Below, in pieces: positions 45,471 through 58,211 of a stretch of DNA of 64,000 nt. Within the stretch, counting starts at the first letter, position 1. The number at the start of each line of letters is the position of its first letter. The position numbers and the translations under genes were made by a program. Under the pieces are notes generated by a model that saw nothing but the letters and a program-made list of their open reading frames with translations, made no database searches and was not told the origin of the DNA. This stretch comes from Ailanthus altissimus (Eukaryota > Streptophyta > Magnoliopsida > Sapindales > Simaroubaceae). Location of the stretch: contig OX327683.1 of NCBI GenBank assembly GCA_946807835.1, positions 13,087,001 to 13,151,000 on the forward strand, written 5' to 3'.

Positions 45471-46178
45471 TGATGTGCATCATGAAGGTTCTAAATCAAC
45501 TCAAGAAGGCGAGCTGAGCGTAAAGGAGATTTCAGATGGTCCAATAATAAGGGCTAAGGCTAAACAGCTTCAAAGGGCCATAAATAGTCAAATTGGAGCT
45601 ATTGAAGCTTCTATGGGATTAGAAGCTTGCGATCTTCATGGAAACGAGCTAAATGTATTTATTTATCTTCAATTAGAGATTGGGACGTGATTTAGAGACG
45701 TTTGGTGACATTGGGCTTAAAGAAGCAGCTAAGGGTTTTCTTTTCATGCTATTGGGCTTTATTTACTTCTTATGTTACTACTTTTATGTATTTGGGCCAT
45801 TTTGAACTTGTTTAGTTTTGTTTTAAAATTGTTAAGTCATATTGGGCTTATTTTGGGCCTTTTTAAGTTTATTAGGTAACATTAGGGTTTTACCTCATTT
45901 TGTAAGCCTATATAAGGCATGTTAAAGTCTTGTAGAGGCAGTTGCCTCATTTTGGAATTGGATGCACGAAAATAGAACTTTTCTCTCTCAAAATTGTCTT
46001 CTCAAGTTTTTCAACTCTTGAAGATAGTTGCTGACTTATCACTCTTTGATCACCAAGAGTGTGGCGTCAAAACCCTAAATTGATCCTTGTGGCGTCCATA
46101 CGACTTATCAAGGTATCTATTTAGTTCTATCCTCCATCAACTTCACAATTTAATTTTGTTATAAATCAAGGCACATCA
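45471..46178 (+). repeat. Element 2 5' LTR
   Basis: The ends are TGATGTGC...GCACATCA, with TATA in cctatataagg at about 45907-45917. The tail-encoding open frame (45475-45690) repeats the pol tail, detached from pol. Differences from the 3' LTR include His against Asn and Tyr against Cys codons in that frame. Confidence 0.93.
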
Positions 46179-46180
46179 TC

Positions 46181-46192
46181 TGGTATCAGAGC
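46181..46192 (+). promoter_or_regulatory. Element 2 primer-binding site
   Basis: tggtatcagagc lies two bases after the LTR, identical to element 1. Confidence 0.92.
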
Positions 46193-46533
46193 ATAGAATT
46201 TCAGTGTGCAAACTGAAGTTTCAGCTATTGAAGGTGTCTTGCTATTTTTGTGTTATATAATTTCGTGGGGTTATTATCAGGTTGGGTCTCTAATATTTGA
46301 GGTTAGTAGTTGAATTACAACTCTGAGGCATTGAAATTAATTCTTCGTAGTTTATGAACTAGAGATGAGTTGGCTGAATTAAATTGTTCCTGAACCTGGA
46401 AATTTTAAATTTGAGTAAATTATTGCTATCTGCTTTTATTTACTGAATTGGTGAAAAATTCAGTTTGAGAAGAGTGATTTAACTACTGGTTGCATTGTTC
46501 ATTGTTCATACTTGCTTGGGGTTTTTGTTAATA

Positions 46534-47265
46534 ATGGCTGACGATGATGCAAATAGAGTACCAAAGGGACTGAGTTTAGAACAAGCTCAACTCATGGGCT
46601 TACAACGAGCTCATGATGAATTTCGAGGTGAGATTACTGAAATTCGTGGACAACTCACTGCAATTATAGAAATGATGCAAAGAAATACTTTGCAACCCCA
46701 ACAAAGGCAGGTAAGGCGTAGGGTACCTCGAAATGACCTAAGGGATGCTGGAGATGAGCCAAATAGGGATGATGAGGCTGAAGATAGGGGTAGGATAAGG
46801 AGGCAGCAAAATGACCCTACTAGTGGTATCAAACTTAATATACCACCATTTAGAGGTACTAGTTCTCCTGAGGAGTATCTTGAATGGGTTCAGAAGGTAG
46901 AAAGGGTGTTTGATTGGCATGAGTACCCTGAGGCAAAGAAGTGTAAGGTAGAAGCACTTGAGTTTACCGATTACGCACTTTTGTGGTGGAAAAACTTAAA
47001 AGCTCAGCGAAGAAGGGATGACGAAGAAGAAGTTACAAGCTGGCCACTTATGAAAAGATTAATGAAGAATAGATTTGTTCCGGATTACTATAAACAAGAA
47101 TTATACATCAAACTCCAGACTTTGCGGCAAGGTTCCTTGAGTGTGGAGGAGTATGTGAAAGAATTTGAGCTGTTGCTGATTCGCTGTGATTTGAATGAAC
47201 CTCAAAAGCAAACAATAGCTAGATTCCTTGATGGATTGAAGAGGGACATAGCTAATGTTGTTTAG
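46534..47265 (+). pseudogene. Element 2 gag, capsid part
   Basis: From the Met at 46534, the frame gives a charged N-terminus with a coiled-coil-like Leu/Ile pattern, then Ile-Pro-Pro-Phe-Arg-Gly and Tyr-Leu-Glu-Trp-Val-Gln near 46845-46890, Ala-Leu-Leu-Trp-Trp-Lys near 46975 and Leu-Arg-Gln-Gly-Ser-Leu-Ser-Val-Glu-Glu-Tyr near 47122. This is a standard Retrotrans_gag domain. It ends at a premature TAG (47263-47265), and gag sequence continues in the same frame beyond it. The segment 46771-47619 is exactly what element 1 lacks. Confidence 0.9.
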
Positions 47266-48384
47266 TTACAGCCCTTCATATTTCTTGAGGATGTCATAAA
47301 GCTTGCAACTAAAGTAGAAAGACAGCAGAAAAGATGGGGTATCCATATGAGGTCAACTACAACAAGTAATACAAAGGCTGTTTCTTCACCTTCGCGAACA
47401 TGGAACACACCTAAACGTGATGAGAAAGTGGAGTTTAGTAAAGGAAGTGCTAGTTCAAGTTCGTTGAAAGGAAAGGAGAAGGTATTTGAACCTAAATTTT
47501 CCAGGAGATCGCGAGACATCAAGTGTTTCAAGTGCTTGGGAAATGGGCATATTGCTTCTGAATGTCCGAATAAGAGGGTGATGGTTTTACAAGGGAAGTA
47601 TGGAGAGCTTGTAAGTGAAGATGAGGCTGAGATGGAAGAGGAATCTAAAGTCGAAGTGACTGAACATGAAGAGAATCTTGAGCCAATGAAGGGAAATTTA
47701 TTAGTTATTCAAAGGATTTTGAGTACTGAAGTTGATATTGGTTTGGAACAGCGTGAAAACATATTTCATACAAGATGTCAAATCCGAGATAAGGTGTGTG
47801 CCATGATCATTGATAATGGTAGTTGCACCAATGTTGCATCCATTACTTTAGTGGAGAAACTAGGATTAACTACTGTTCCACATCCAAAACCATACAAATT
47901 ACATTGACTTAATGACAAGGGAGAGATTCAGGTTACAAGACAGGTTCGGGTGTCATTCTCCATTAAAACCTTTCATGATGAGGTTTTGTGTGATGTGGTT
48001 CCTATGACAGCTAGTCATATGTTATTAGGACGCCCATGGCAATTTGATAATGATGTGACTTATAATGGGCGAAGGAACACTTATTCATTTGTGCTCAATA
48101 GGAAGAAAGTGAATTTGATGCCATTGAGTTCTCAACAAATTAGAGAAGATCAGTTGCGGAATCAAAGGAAGATGATGGAATCTGGTAAAGGGTTAATGTT
48201 AGCCAAAAAGGGAGATGTTGAGCAAGCACTAGCTTCTGTGGGGGTTGTTTTCATGACTGGGCAAAGCCTTTATTGCAAGTGGAGGGTTTGGATTTACCAA
48301 GGCAGGTTGTGGAGTTGCTTGAAGAGTTCAAAGATTTATTTCCAGAAGAGCTACCATTGGAATTACCACATATTCGAGGGATAG
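47266..48384 (+). pseudogene. Element 2 gag end, zinc knuckle and protease
   Basis: The knuckle Cys-Phe-Lys-Cys-Leu-Gly-Asn-Gly-His-Ile-Ala-Ser-Glu-Cys is intact at about 47524-47565. The protease starts near 47757 (Phe-His-Thr-Arg-Cys) with Ile-Ile-Asp-Asn-Gly-Ser at about 47807. A TGG-to-TGA change gives a stop at 47905-47907, and a one-base deletion near 48258, relative to element 1, shifts the frame before RT. The conserved Leu-Leu-Gly-Arg-Pro-Trp block follows at about 48024. Confidence 0.88.
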
Positions 48385-49763
48385 AGCATCAAATTGATTT
48401 GGTGCCTGGAGCTTCACTTCCAAATAGACCAGCATATAGATGTAATCCGGAGGAAGCAAAGGAGATCAAAAGGCAAGTTGGTGAACTCTTAGAGAGGGGC
48501 TATGTGCGTGAGTCACTTAGTCCTTGTTCAGTGCCTACTTTGCTTGTTCCAAAGAAGCATTATACTATAAGAATGTGCGTGGACAGTCGGGCTATCAACA
48601 AGATAACGGTTAAGTATCGATTCCCTATTCCTAGACTTGATGATATGCTTGATGAATTGCATGGTGCTGTTTATTTTTCTAAAGTTGATTTGATGAGTGG
48701 ATATCACCAAATTAGGATGAAAGAAGGTGATGAATGGAAAACAGCCTTTAAAACTAAGCATGGATTGTATGAGTGGATGGTGATGCCGTTTGGGCTTTCT
48801 AATGCACCTAGTACATTTATGAGACTTATGAACCATGTTTTGAGGAAGTTTATTGGGCTGTTTGTTGTGGTCTATTTTGATGATATCTTGATCTATAGTA
48901 AAACTTTAGATGATCATGTAAAGCATCTTATGGCTGTATTTGAGACCTTGCGTGATGCTAAGTTGTATGGAAACCTCAAGAAGTGCTATTTCTGCCAAGA
49001 TAGTGTTATCTTTTTGGGGTATGTTGTTTCTAGTAGTGGAATTAAGGTTGATGAGGAGAAGGTTAAGGCAATTCGTGATTGGCCTAAACCTACTGGTGTT
49101 GCGGATGTGAGAAGTTTTCATGGTTTAGCCTCTTTCTATAGGCGATTTATTAAAGACTTTAGTTCTATTGTTGCGCCTATGACAGAGTGTTTGAAAAAGG
49201 GGAATGAGTTTAGGTGGAATGAGAATGCACATAAGTCATTTGAACTGATAAAAGAACAATAATGTTCTGCTCCAGTTTTAGCACTTCCCGATTTTGCTAA
49301 AACATTTGAAATAGAGTGTGATGCTTCAGGGGTCGGTATTGGGGCTGTGTTGATGCAAGAAAAGAGGCCAATTGCTTTCTTTAGTGAGAAGCTGAATGGG
49401 GCACGGTTAAACTACTCTATTTATGACAAGGAGTTTTATGCATTGATTCGGGCTCTCGAGGTATGGCAGCATTATTTGTTACCTAAAGAGTTCATTATTC
49501 ATACTGACCATGAATCGTTAAGGTATCTTAAAGGGCATAACAAGCTGAATAGAAGACATGCCAAATGGGTAGAGTTCATAGAGCCATTTCCATATGTCAT
49601 AAAATACAAGAAGGGGCAAACTAATGTCATTGCTGATGCTTTTTCTAGGAGGTATGCATTGATTTCTATGTTAAATGCAAGGCTTTTGGGTGTTGAACAA
49701 GTGAAAGAACAATATACCAGTGATTCATACTTTGCTAATATGATGTCTAAATGTGCTAAATGA
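48273..49763 (+). pseudogene. Element 2 RT and RNase H
   Basis: RT is open from 48273 to 49262 with [17 protein letters not shown] and catalytic Tyr-Phe-Asp-Asp at about 48877. A TTA-to-TAA change creates the stop at 49260-49262. RNase H (Glu-Cys-Asp-Ala-Ser at about 49315, His-Thr-Asp-His-Glu at about 49500) continues to a TGA at 49761-49763, where element 1 has GGA. Confidence 0.92.
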
Positions 49764-51160
49764 GCTTGTGATGGGTTCTTTGTGCATGATGGTTACTTGT
49801 TCAAGTTGGGCAGAATGTGTATACCTTCAGGATCCTTACGTGAGTTGCTTATGCGTGAGGCTCATGGGGTGGTCTTAGTGGTCATTTTGGGGAGAAGAAA
49901 ACTTATGAGCTACTGAAAGAGCACTTCTTTTGGCCTAATATGCTGCGGGATGTTCATAAAGTTGTTGAAAGATGTGTAAATTGCAAGAAAGCTAAGGGTA
50001 AAGAGAATGTATATGGACTATATATGCCTTTACCTATCCCAGAGCAACCATGGATGGATATTAGTATGGATTTTGTGCTTGGATTACCTAGAACACAGCA
50101 TGGGAAGGATTCAGTGATGGTTGTGGTTGATCGGTTCTCCAAAATGTCACACTTTATTCCTTGTAACAAAACTGATGATGCTATTCATATTGCTGATTTG
50201 TTTTTTAGGAAAATTATACGTTTGCATGGAATCCCTAAAAGCATTGTCTCTGATCGTGATACAAAGTTCTTAAGCTATTTTTGGAAGACTCTTTGGAAGA
50301 AGCTTGGAACAAAGTTACTTTTCAGTACTGCTTGTCATCCACAAACTGATGGGCAAACTGAGGTAGTGAACCGTACTCTATCTTCTTTATTACAGGCTAT
50401 TATAAACAAGAACTTAAAGAGTTGGGATACTTGTTTGCCTATTGTAGAGTTTGCATATAACCGTAGTGTGCATGGGGCTACAAAAGTTTTACCATTTGAG
50501 ATTGTGTATGGATTTAATCCATTTGTTCCTATTGACCTTGTTCCTATTCCAATTGATGAGAGGGCATCTATGGATGGTGTTAAGAAGGCAGAATTGATGA
50601 AGAAGCTTCATGAGCAGGTTCGAATTCATATTGAGGAGAAAACAGCTAGGTATGTTAAGCATGCTAATAAAGGACGAAAAATGATTAGCTTTGAACCTGG
50701 TGATCTTGTTTGGATTCATCTTAGCAAGGGAAGATTTCCTAGCAAGCGGAAGTCCAAGCTGATGCCAAGAGTTGATGGACCTTTTCGTATTATAGAGAAG
50801 GTAAATAGTAATGCTAACAAAGTTGACCTTCCTGGTGATTACAATGTTTCAGCCACTTTTAATGTGAAGGACTTATCTTCTTATTTGGAAGATTTAGAAG
50901 ATTCTGATTTGAGGGCAAATCATTCTCTGCCCGGGGGTGATGATGTGCATCATGAAGGTTCTAAATCAACTCAAGAAGGCGAGCTGAGCGTAAAGGAGAT
51001 TTCAGATGGTCCAATAATAAGGGCTAAGGCTAAACAGCTTCAAAGGGCCATAAATAGTCAAATTGGAGCTATTGAAGCTTCTATGGGATTAGAAGCTTGC
51101 GATCTTAATGGAAACGAGCTAAATGTATTTATTTGTCTTCAATTAGAGATTGGGACGTGA
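49764..51160 (+). pseudogene. Element 2 integrase and LTR-encoded tail
   Basis: The zinc-binding region spans a one-base deletion in a G run near 49866-49870. The frame is then open from 49940 to 51160: Cys-Val-Asn-Cys, the Asp-Asp-Glu core (Met-Asp-Phe near 50065, Ser-Asp-Arg-Asp near 50250, Gly-Gln-Thr-Glu near 50352), the Gly-Pro-Phe module near 50779 and the tail encoded in the 3' LTR from 50941. Integrase joins the cDNA to the chromosome. This copy is inactive because of the upstream breaks. Confidence 0.9.
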
Positions 51161-51648
51161 TTTAGAGACGTTTGGTGACATTGGGCTTAAAGAAGCAGCT
51201 AAGGGTTTTCTTTTCATGCTATTGGGCTTTATTTACTTCTTATGTTACTACTTTTATGTATTTGGGCCATTTTGAACTTGTTTAGTTTTGTTTTAAAATT
51301 GTTAAGTCATATTGGGCTTATTTTGGGCCTTTTTAAGTTTATTAGGTAACATTAGGGTTTCACCTCATTTTGTAAGCCTATATAAGGCATGTTAAAGTCT
51401 TGTAGAGGCAGTTGCCTCATTTTGGAATTGGATGCACGAAAATAGAGCTTTTCTCTCTCAAAATTGTCTTCTCAAGTTTTTCAACTCTTGAAGATAGTTG
51501 CTGACTTATCACTCTTTGATCACCAAGAGTGTGGCGTCAAAACCCTAAATTGATCCTTATGGCGTCCATACGACTTATCAAGGTATCTATTTAGTTCTAT
51601 CCTCTATCAACTTCACAATTTAATTTTGTTATAAATCAAGGCACATCA
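50941..51648 (+). repeat. Element 2 3' LTR
   Basis: 708 bp, abutted on the left by cccgggggtga (50930-50940), the plus-strand primer tract. The right flank gttat has no partner immediately left of the 5' LTR. Confidence 0.93.
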
Positions 51649-52963
51649 GTTATGCAATTATACCGTAATTTACCAAATACCTATATTTTCATGGTAGTTG
51701 TAATAAATTATAATTCATTAAGATTAAGTCTTATTGATCATACATGCAAATTAGTTATATTCCTATCCTAATTTGAAACTTATATATGTATAATTGAATG
51801 TTAGCCTACAATCATGTATCAAATTACCTAGGTCTGAATATAATGATTCCTCTTCCTAATTTATCAAAATATTACTAAGTCATTCACTATATATTGGTCA
51901 AATATATTTAAGCATTAAGAACAAATAATTTGATTAACAAAGAACTAAATTTATTAAATATTAGAAAGCTATGCCAATTAAGTGCACATATTGAGTTCAA
52001 TTATTAACCTAGAAAGAAAATTTAGGTCATAGTTACAAGAGATTAGTAACAAAAATAATAAGATAACATGATAAAATCAATAGTAAAATAATATAGACTT
52101 CGAATTACTCTAGATTGTGCTGCCTAAGGAACACTTATGCCAAAATAATTTGATTAACAAAGAACAAATAATTTAAGCATTAAGAACAAATAATTTGATT
52201 AACAAAGAACTAAATTTATTAAATATTAGAAAGCTATGCCAATTAAGTGCACATATTGAGTTCAATTATTAACCTAGAAAGAAAATTTAGGTCATAGTTA
52301 CAAGAGATTAGTAACAAAAATAATAAGATAACATGATAAAATCAATAGTAAAATAATATAGACTTCGCATTGAATTTCTCTTTATAGGTGCTTCAATTAT
52401 GCATCTATTTCTTTCTAAGACAAGCGTTGTATGTCTCTTGAGTGTCTTGTGTGTTCTTAGATGCTGTTTTAAGGCTGGGGATGAGTGACTTTTTATAGAG
52501 ATTGATTTGAGCTTGAAATCTTCAATTCTTGTCGGGTCAGGAATTGCACTATCGCAGGGACGCTATCATGCCGTCACTGGGGCATTGCGTTCAAAGCCTA
52601 TATCATTGGAGTGGTGAAGACATACCGTTGGGGAGCTGGACCATCGCTAGCGCGGTAGTAAATTGGCACTGGGGCAATGAACTACTATTTAAACAGGTCG
52701 CTATAAATAAATAATAATGCACATAAATAGTCATTTATTCTTATAAAATAATAAAATATCAAGATAAAAATATGAGAAAATAGATGAAAAATATACCCTT
52801 ATCAGTGTTTGCCCGTATCAATGTTTATACAAAGGATTACGTATGGAAAATATTGAAATCGTTCTTTCCAGTGATATCGCTGCTATATTTTTTGCAGCTT
52901 TTGTTGTTGTTGGAACTATGTGTATGGTTCACAACTATCCCTATGTCATATGTAAGCATTAAG
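51649..52963. other. Decayed LTR-element sequence with a 196-bp duplication
   Basis: No gene. 51907-52102 and 52172-52367 are the same 196-bp sequence, with no difference that I can see. The stretch 52500-52700 contains words such as ctggggcattg also found at 55830-56110. The right edge (ttaag, 52959-52963) is the target duplication of R2. Confidence 0.55.
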
Positions 52964-55358
52964 TGACAGGACTTGCCCGAGACCCTCTACAGTAGATCCC
53001 AACGGCCCTGTCGGGCACCTTAACCGAAGTTTCTTAGAATAAAACTGTGTAAGTTGAAAATTTTCGCAAGGCTAACCCCTTTTTAGTTCTTGTTATTATT
53101 GAGAAAATCTTGGAATATACATGAAAATGACTTCTTAACATTTAAAAAAAAAGGGCAGAGTTTCCCATGTTTTTTTAAAAATTTAATACAATACTTGCAA
53201 AGAAATTTCACTTTTATTTTCAACCGCTTCTCAATACTACCAAATAGGACCTCCGGTTCTATGGACATGCATAAATTATGTTTCTAAAACTTATATAAAG
53301 TAGTAAAATAGTTTCTAACATCATAAGCCAATGAAATCTTGCCGAGTAGGTTTTATTTACATCCTCGGAAAACGATATTCAAAATCTGTACAACATAATA
53401 ACTAGCATGTGAATATAAACGCATAATATGCAATCGGTAGATCGAAAACTATTAAAGCCCTCGCTCGGCCATTTTTTTTTCTAAACTATACTAATAGTAA
53501 CCCTAAAGCTCTATATCTACGTAGCGACTCAACTAGCACTGCACACGTGAATAGGTCATGGGGCACCTCAACTAGCACCACCTATAGTGACATCTCTAGA
53601 CATCTCACTGGGTATGTAGTGAAATCCTACATCGCCTACATATAGCAAGACAATACCCTGTACACATAGAGCGACTCACATGACTCGACAGCCCGACTTC
53701 CCGGAGTTAGTGACACACCCCCAATACCTGCCCATGTGTACGGGATATACCGGCCGGGTCTAATACCATCACCACCACTATAATCTGAGGGTACCAATGG
53801 CTAATTTTAAAGTTGTTTCTTAAACGGAACATGTTAAAACATATCTATGGATATATATCAAAATCATAAATCATATTTATTCATTAAAAGCACATAAAAC
53901 ATACATTTTCATTATGCGGAAACATAATAAATGAAAGATAAAAAAAAATTACAGATTTTCACTCACAACTGCTCCGAGCTCAATTTCACTCCGGATTTTT
54001 GCTCCCGTTATCGGTCTCGATTTTCTTCACCTACACGCCATAAATGACATTTAAAACTAATTCAAATACTAGAATCTCATTTAACTACTAGACGAGCTAA
54101 TAGGCATACAAAGCCTGGATGGATACTACTTTTCGATTTTCATTTACGGAGTCCTTTAATCTAATCTAACTCATTATCTGACGCCCTGAAAATTTCTTAA
54201 CACCTAATAACATTGGTTGGACATAATTGCCCTTCACCTTACCAAAATGGACAATTATGTCCCCTTTTCTTCATTTTTTATTTATTTTCCATCATCCATA
54301 TACATTCAATTTACACAATGTATTATTTATACAAAACAATTCAATCAAAACACAACTGAACCCTAACTTTCCTAAAGTGACAGAATTTACATCCACCACC
54401 CAACACATTTCTTTTCTCAATTTCTTATTCTAATAGCATCAAAATCAAGTCAATTTCATTCTAATGCCCTAATTATAACCAATTTAAGTCTTTACATCCC
54501 AATCACCCAAAACCCTAATTCTTACCTTGCCAATTTCTTCAATTTGATGACTCTTTCAAGCTCCATACTAGAATTCAACTCAATCTAAACCAAGAATACA
54601 CACAAGAACATCAATTGAAGCAATCTTGAAAGTTCACATATCAACCTTACAAAACAATGATTTTCTTACCTCTTTTTCTTGAATTTTCACTAATGAAGGC
54701 TTCAATTAATCTTAGAAACTTGTACATGACCTTATTTTAGCTTGATTAAGCATGAAAAATCATGGAAAAAAAAAACTTAAAATTTCACTGTAGCAGCCCC
54801 CTCTTCACTTGGACGAATTTGCTTCTCTTTTGCTCTAACATGTATGTTTTAATCTCTTGAAATTTCTACACACTTCTACTCTATATATAGTGCTCCCTCA
54901 ATTGACCAATTTGCCCTTCAACTTACTCTAAATTTTTAATTTGCCATTGGTTGAAAACTAAGTATGTAATTGGTTCCTTTGTAACTATTTAGTTAGAATA
55001 GTCAAAGTAACTAACTAGAATTTTCAACTTGGCAATCCATGAAATTGTCTCTAATTGGCCCATTCTCTAATATATAGATTGTGTTTCTCAACAATGGCTT
55101 GTTCCATACATAACCCTTAAATGGAGATTCATGTGGTAAATTAAAATTTTCTTTTCCAAGCCAAGTCTAAAAATATTCTATGGTCGTTCGACTTTCTGAC
55201 CGAGTGTGAAATTATCAAATTAGGTCTAAATCTCTCACGTGCACCATAGAAAAAAAAAATATTTCTAATAGGGTGAGAATCAGGTAACCCCACAATATCT
55301 TTATTACTATATACCGAAATCTAGGCACCAATACTACTAATAGAGATTGGATATTACA
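52964..55358 (-). repeat. Family R solo LTR (copy R2), perfect TSD
   Basis: The 2395-bp repeat begins tgacaggactt and ends ggatattaca (TG...CA on both strands), flanked by ttaag at 52959-52963 and 55359-55363. It is inverted relative to R1. The block taccggccgggtctaatacc near 53747 matches R1 in reverse complement. It has no coding potential that I trust. Confidence 0.9.
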
Positions 55359-55363
55359 TTAAG

Positions 55364-56814
55364 TACTAACAAAATGAATTAAAACTAAGTTCATGCAGTT
55401 AAAGTTAAAATATTTGCAAATACATAGTTATGTTCAAGACTACTTTCTTAGACAAGTGTATTTAGTTTAACATAATGAAGTTCAGATTACAAAATAGAAG
55501 ATATAACATAATAAAACCATTTGTAAATCAATAAATACATAAATTAAGTTCAAATGATCTTTCCAGGCCTTGGTTCTAATGCTTCTCTTGCTAGTGTTAG
55601 CCTCCCATATTGATCCTTCTCCAAATGGGTTCCAAGTGTAGAAATGTGTTTCTTTGTAGTAAAAATATATGATTTTGATCTAGAACGTGCTCCCTAAATG
55701 ATGAGATGAAGGTGAAACATTTCAAACCTCATAAAAGTCCAAAAGAGTTGGCTTTATATAGTGTAGGAAATAACTGTAATGTCACAGTGTTTCTCCTTAG
55801 AATGCAAGGGAGTTCCCAACTATCATGTATGAGCGCTGCAACATTCTCCTTCTTGCAACGCTAGGTCATTTTGACACTGTGGCATTGCTTTCTAGCACTA
55901 GGGCATTGAAAAAGTGGTGCGACTGCATTGACTTTCAATATTGGGGCATTGGAGATCTTGAAAACTTTATGAATTCCATGTTAGTCATTCTTCACATTAA
56001 CACTGCCACGTTAAAATTTCCAAAAACTTTGGGGTGTTCTATGCCTTAATGCTGGGGCGTTCATCTGGAGCGTTGTCTTCTAGAATGCAGCCGCGTCCAG
56101 TCTTTTTCTGCACTTATATATCTAAATTTTTCACTCTTTAGCTTCCTTTTTTATGTTTTTTTTTTCTTATTAGTCCATTCAAGTGCTTGTCCTATAATTT
56201 CAATACAAGTATGTATAAATAGACCGATTACTTAAAGGCTTATCAAACTCCACCAAACTTTGACAATTGCTTGTCTTCGAGCAATGTGAAGGAAAAATAC
56301 ACTCAATAATTTAACTGACTCAACACAAAACTAAAATGAACATTAAAAATTAAAGTATGAATACTAAAGACACACATATATAAGTTAAATACAAAATAAC
56401 TAAAATATGGTCAAGTTGTCACAATGATTACTTAATCGCCTCAGAGATTATCCCATTCAATTTTTACTCATTTGGAAACAATTAAAACTATTCAACAATC
56501 CATAAAAACCAAAATTAAACACTTTTCTTCTTCCATACAAGTAATCAATTGTGTGTGTGTGTGTGTGTTAGGCGGGAATTACTCAAGTTTAACCTGAATT
56601 GGCTCAATAACTTAGAGTTATATAGTAAATTGTTGTCTTGGAACATTTTGAGTCTAGGACGCTAACATAGGCTAGTCTTACTTATAATTCTCCACCAATG
56701 TAGGAATGTGCATGAAGAAGGATCAATTAGAACTTTTCATTGGCTTGTAATGTAAGGCTATGGTTAAAGTGAGATTTAGATGAACTTATTTGGCTCATTA
56801 CACACCATGAACAC
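55364..56814. other. Unassigned repeat-like region with a GT microsatellite
   Basis: No gene. The section 55830-56110 is dense in gggcattg-type words. A (GT)9 run lies at 56551-56568. The 74-codon frame at 55825-56049 coincides with the word cluster and is not called. Confidence 0.45.
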
Positions 56815-57389
56815 TGATGCAAACCACACCTAAAAAGATGAAACCCAACACCAATACGTTGTTAACAAATCCAGAAACGCTAAATCAGATTCAAGAAAGA
56901 GAACCAAGACCCGTTGTCTAATTAAGAGATAAGAACCAAGGTTATATGATGAGTGAAAAGTAAGATTTATGCACCACAAGATGAATTGGATTAAAAGAAT
57001 CACAAGTTCTCAAAAGAACAAAGCTGGATAGTTTTTAATCTCTCTCAAATTTTAAAATAACAAAGTCTGTTGTTTCTAAGGCTTTAACAAGGTATTTATA
57101 GCCTTTAAAAACCCTAAAATCAGAAGGAAATATACTTATTCCCTGCCAAATAAGGATTAGACTTAATAAGGAAGGTTCAGCCCTAATCCTTATTTGTGCA
57201 ATTTTGACAATTTCAAAGGAAATAAATTAAACAACTTTAATAAGGTTTTTCCCTAGCCTTCAATAGCATAGGCACACCCAAATATATCTTAAATAACATA
57301 TTTAGGATTTATTACTAATATTAGCTTACTAATATTTAGTACAAATATATTCTTCAATCCTGGGCTTGAATTAAATTTACTAGGCCGTG
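56815..57389 (-). repeat. Element 5 LTR, distal part
   Basis: On the minus strand this continues the LTR that starts at 63518. It runs from the element 3 insertion point to tttgcatca at 56815, giving a TG...CA LTR of about 738 bp when element 3 and its duplicated target are removed. The right edge ccgtg (57385-57389) is the target duplication of element 3. The left limit is inferred from the TGATG/CATCA style ends. Confidence 0.65.
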
Positions 57390-58167
57390 TGACACAGGAG
57401 TGTCTGATCACATGGAGCTAAAAATAGAACTAAATGAATTTCAATGGTAAATTTGGAATTTATCTGGTACTGTTTCGGAAGGAATTTCTGGGTAATCTTC
57501 ATACTACTAAAAAATTATATGTGTCTAGTTCTAAATCCTTTTTACAGCACATGAATATAAGTTTTCTAGAGTAAGTTGAATCCTAATAACTAAAGGAAGG
57601 TCAGACAGTTATTAGGTGAGCCAAATCTTGACAACTTGCAAGAATTGAAGACTTTTGTCTCCATCCAAGACTTTATAGCATATTATGTTCGAATTTAATG
57701 CTTCATTTATTGTATTTGCTGTATTTGTAGACTTTTGGTGTAAGGGTAGTTGTAAGTCTTAATTGCTGTCTTTTGTAAACTCCCAACCACCAAGTTTTAA
57801 TGTTGTAATGAGTGCTTTGCAGTAGCCCTCCCAAGAAATCTCTATAAATACCTAAGGATGAGAGGAGAAGGGCAGAGAGTGAATTTTAAATTACTTGTAT
57901 GTGGAAGAGTTCTCTTATGAGAGTTTCTACATTTAACTCTGTATCTCTTGGGTGGATTCCTTAGAGTGGTGAGTTTGAGAGTTCTGTATCTCTTGTAGGG
58001 TTCTTTGGGTGGTGAATTATTCTGTATCCCATTGTAATTCTCTTGAGTGGTGAGCTCGTACCAATTTTACTTTATTCAGTGTTTGAGTTTATTTTAATTA
58101 AAGTGAGTGTTTGTTTTCATTCTTCCAATCTTGTGGTTCTTTTTTCTAAACACTTGAGCCGGCATCA
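57390..58167 (+). repeat. Element 3 5' LTR
   Basis: The ends are TGACACAGG...GCCGGCATCA. The TATA motif tataaata is at 57843-57850. An internal near-repeat of a gttctgtatctcttg phrase lies at about 57937-58000. Confidence 0.95.
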
Positions 58168-58171
58168 GTTT

Positions 58172-58183
58172 TGGTATCAGAGC
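58172..58183 (+). promoter_or_regulatory. Element 3 primer-binding site
   Basis: tggtatcagagc lies four bases after the LTR, matching plant initiator tRNA-Met. Confidence 0.92.
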
Positions 58184-58211
58184 ATTTGGTTAATTTTGGC
58201 TTTATCTTTCA

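Larger units (their letters stand above)
45471..51648 (+). mobile_element. Element 2: older Ty3/gypsy element, same family as element 1
   Basis: Two 708-bp LTRs (45471-46178, 50941-51648) differ at about six positions that I can see. They enclose primer site, gag, protease, RT, RNase H and integrase in element-1 order and at high identity to element 1. The coding part carries several stops and at least two single-base deletions. No target duplication is found: the left flank is tract-like sequence ending ggtga and the right flank is gttat. It retains the 849 bp of gag missing from element 1. Confidence 0.93.

Noticed and set aside
48528..48836. 102-codon minus-strand frame
   Set aside because: It is a shadow of the gypsy RT on the plus strand. 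Similar antisense shadows at 34006-34221, 35055-35270, 50489-50719 and 61275-61643 were also dropped.
13195..55358. R1 and R2 as the two ends of one giant element
   Set aside because: They are inverted relative to each other and each has its own perfect target duplication (tttgg and ttaag), so they are separate solo LTRs.
56551..56568. CRISPR-like or functional repeat
   Set aside because: It is a simple (GT)9 microsatellite. No spacer-repeat array exists anywhere in the window, as expected for plant DNA.
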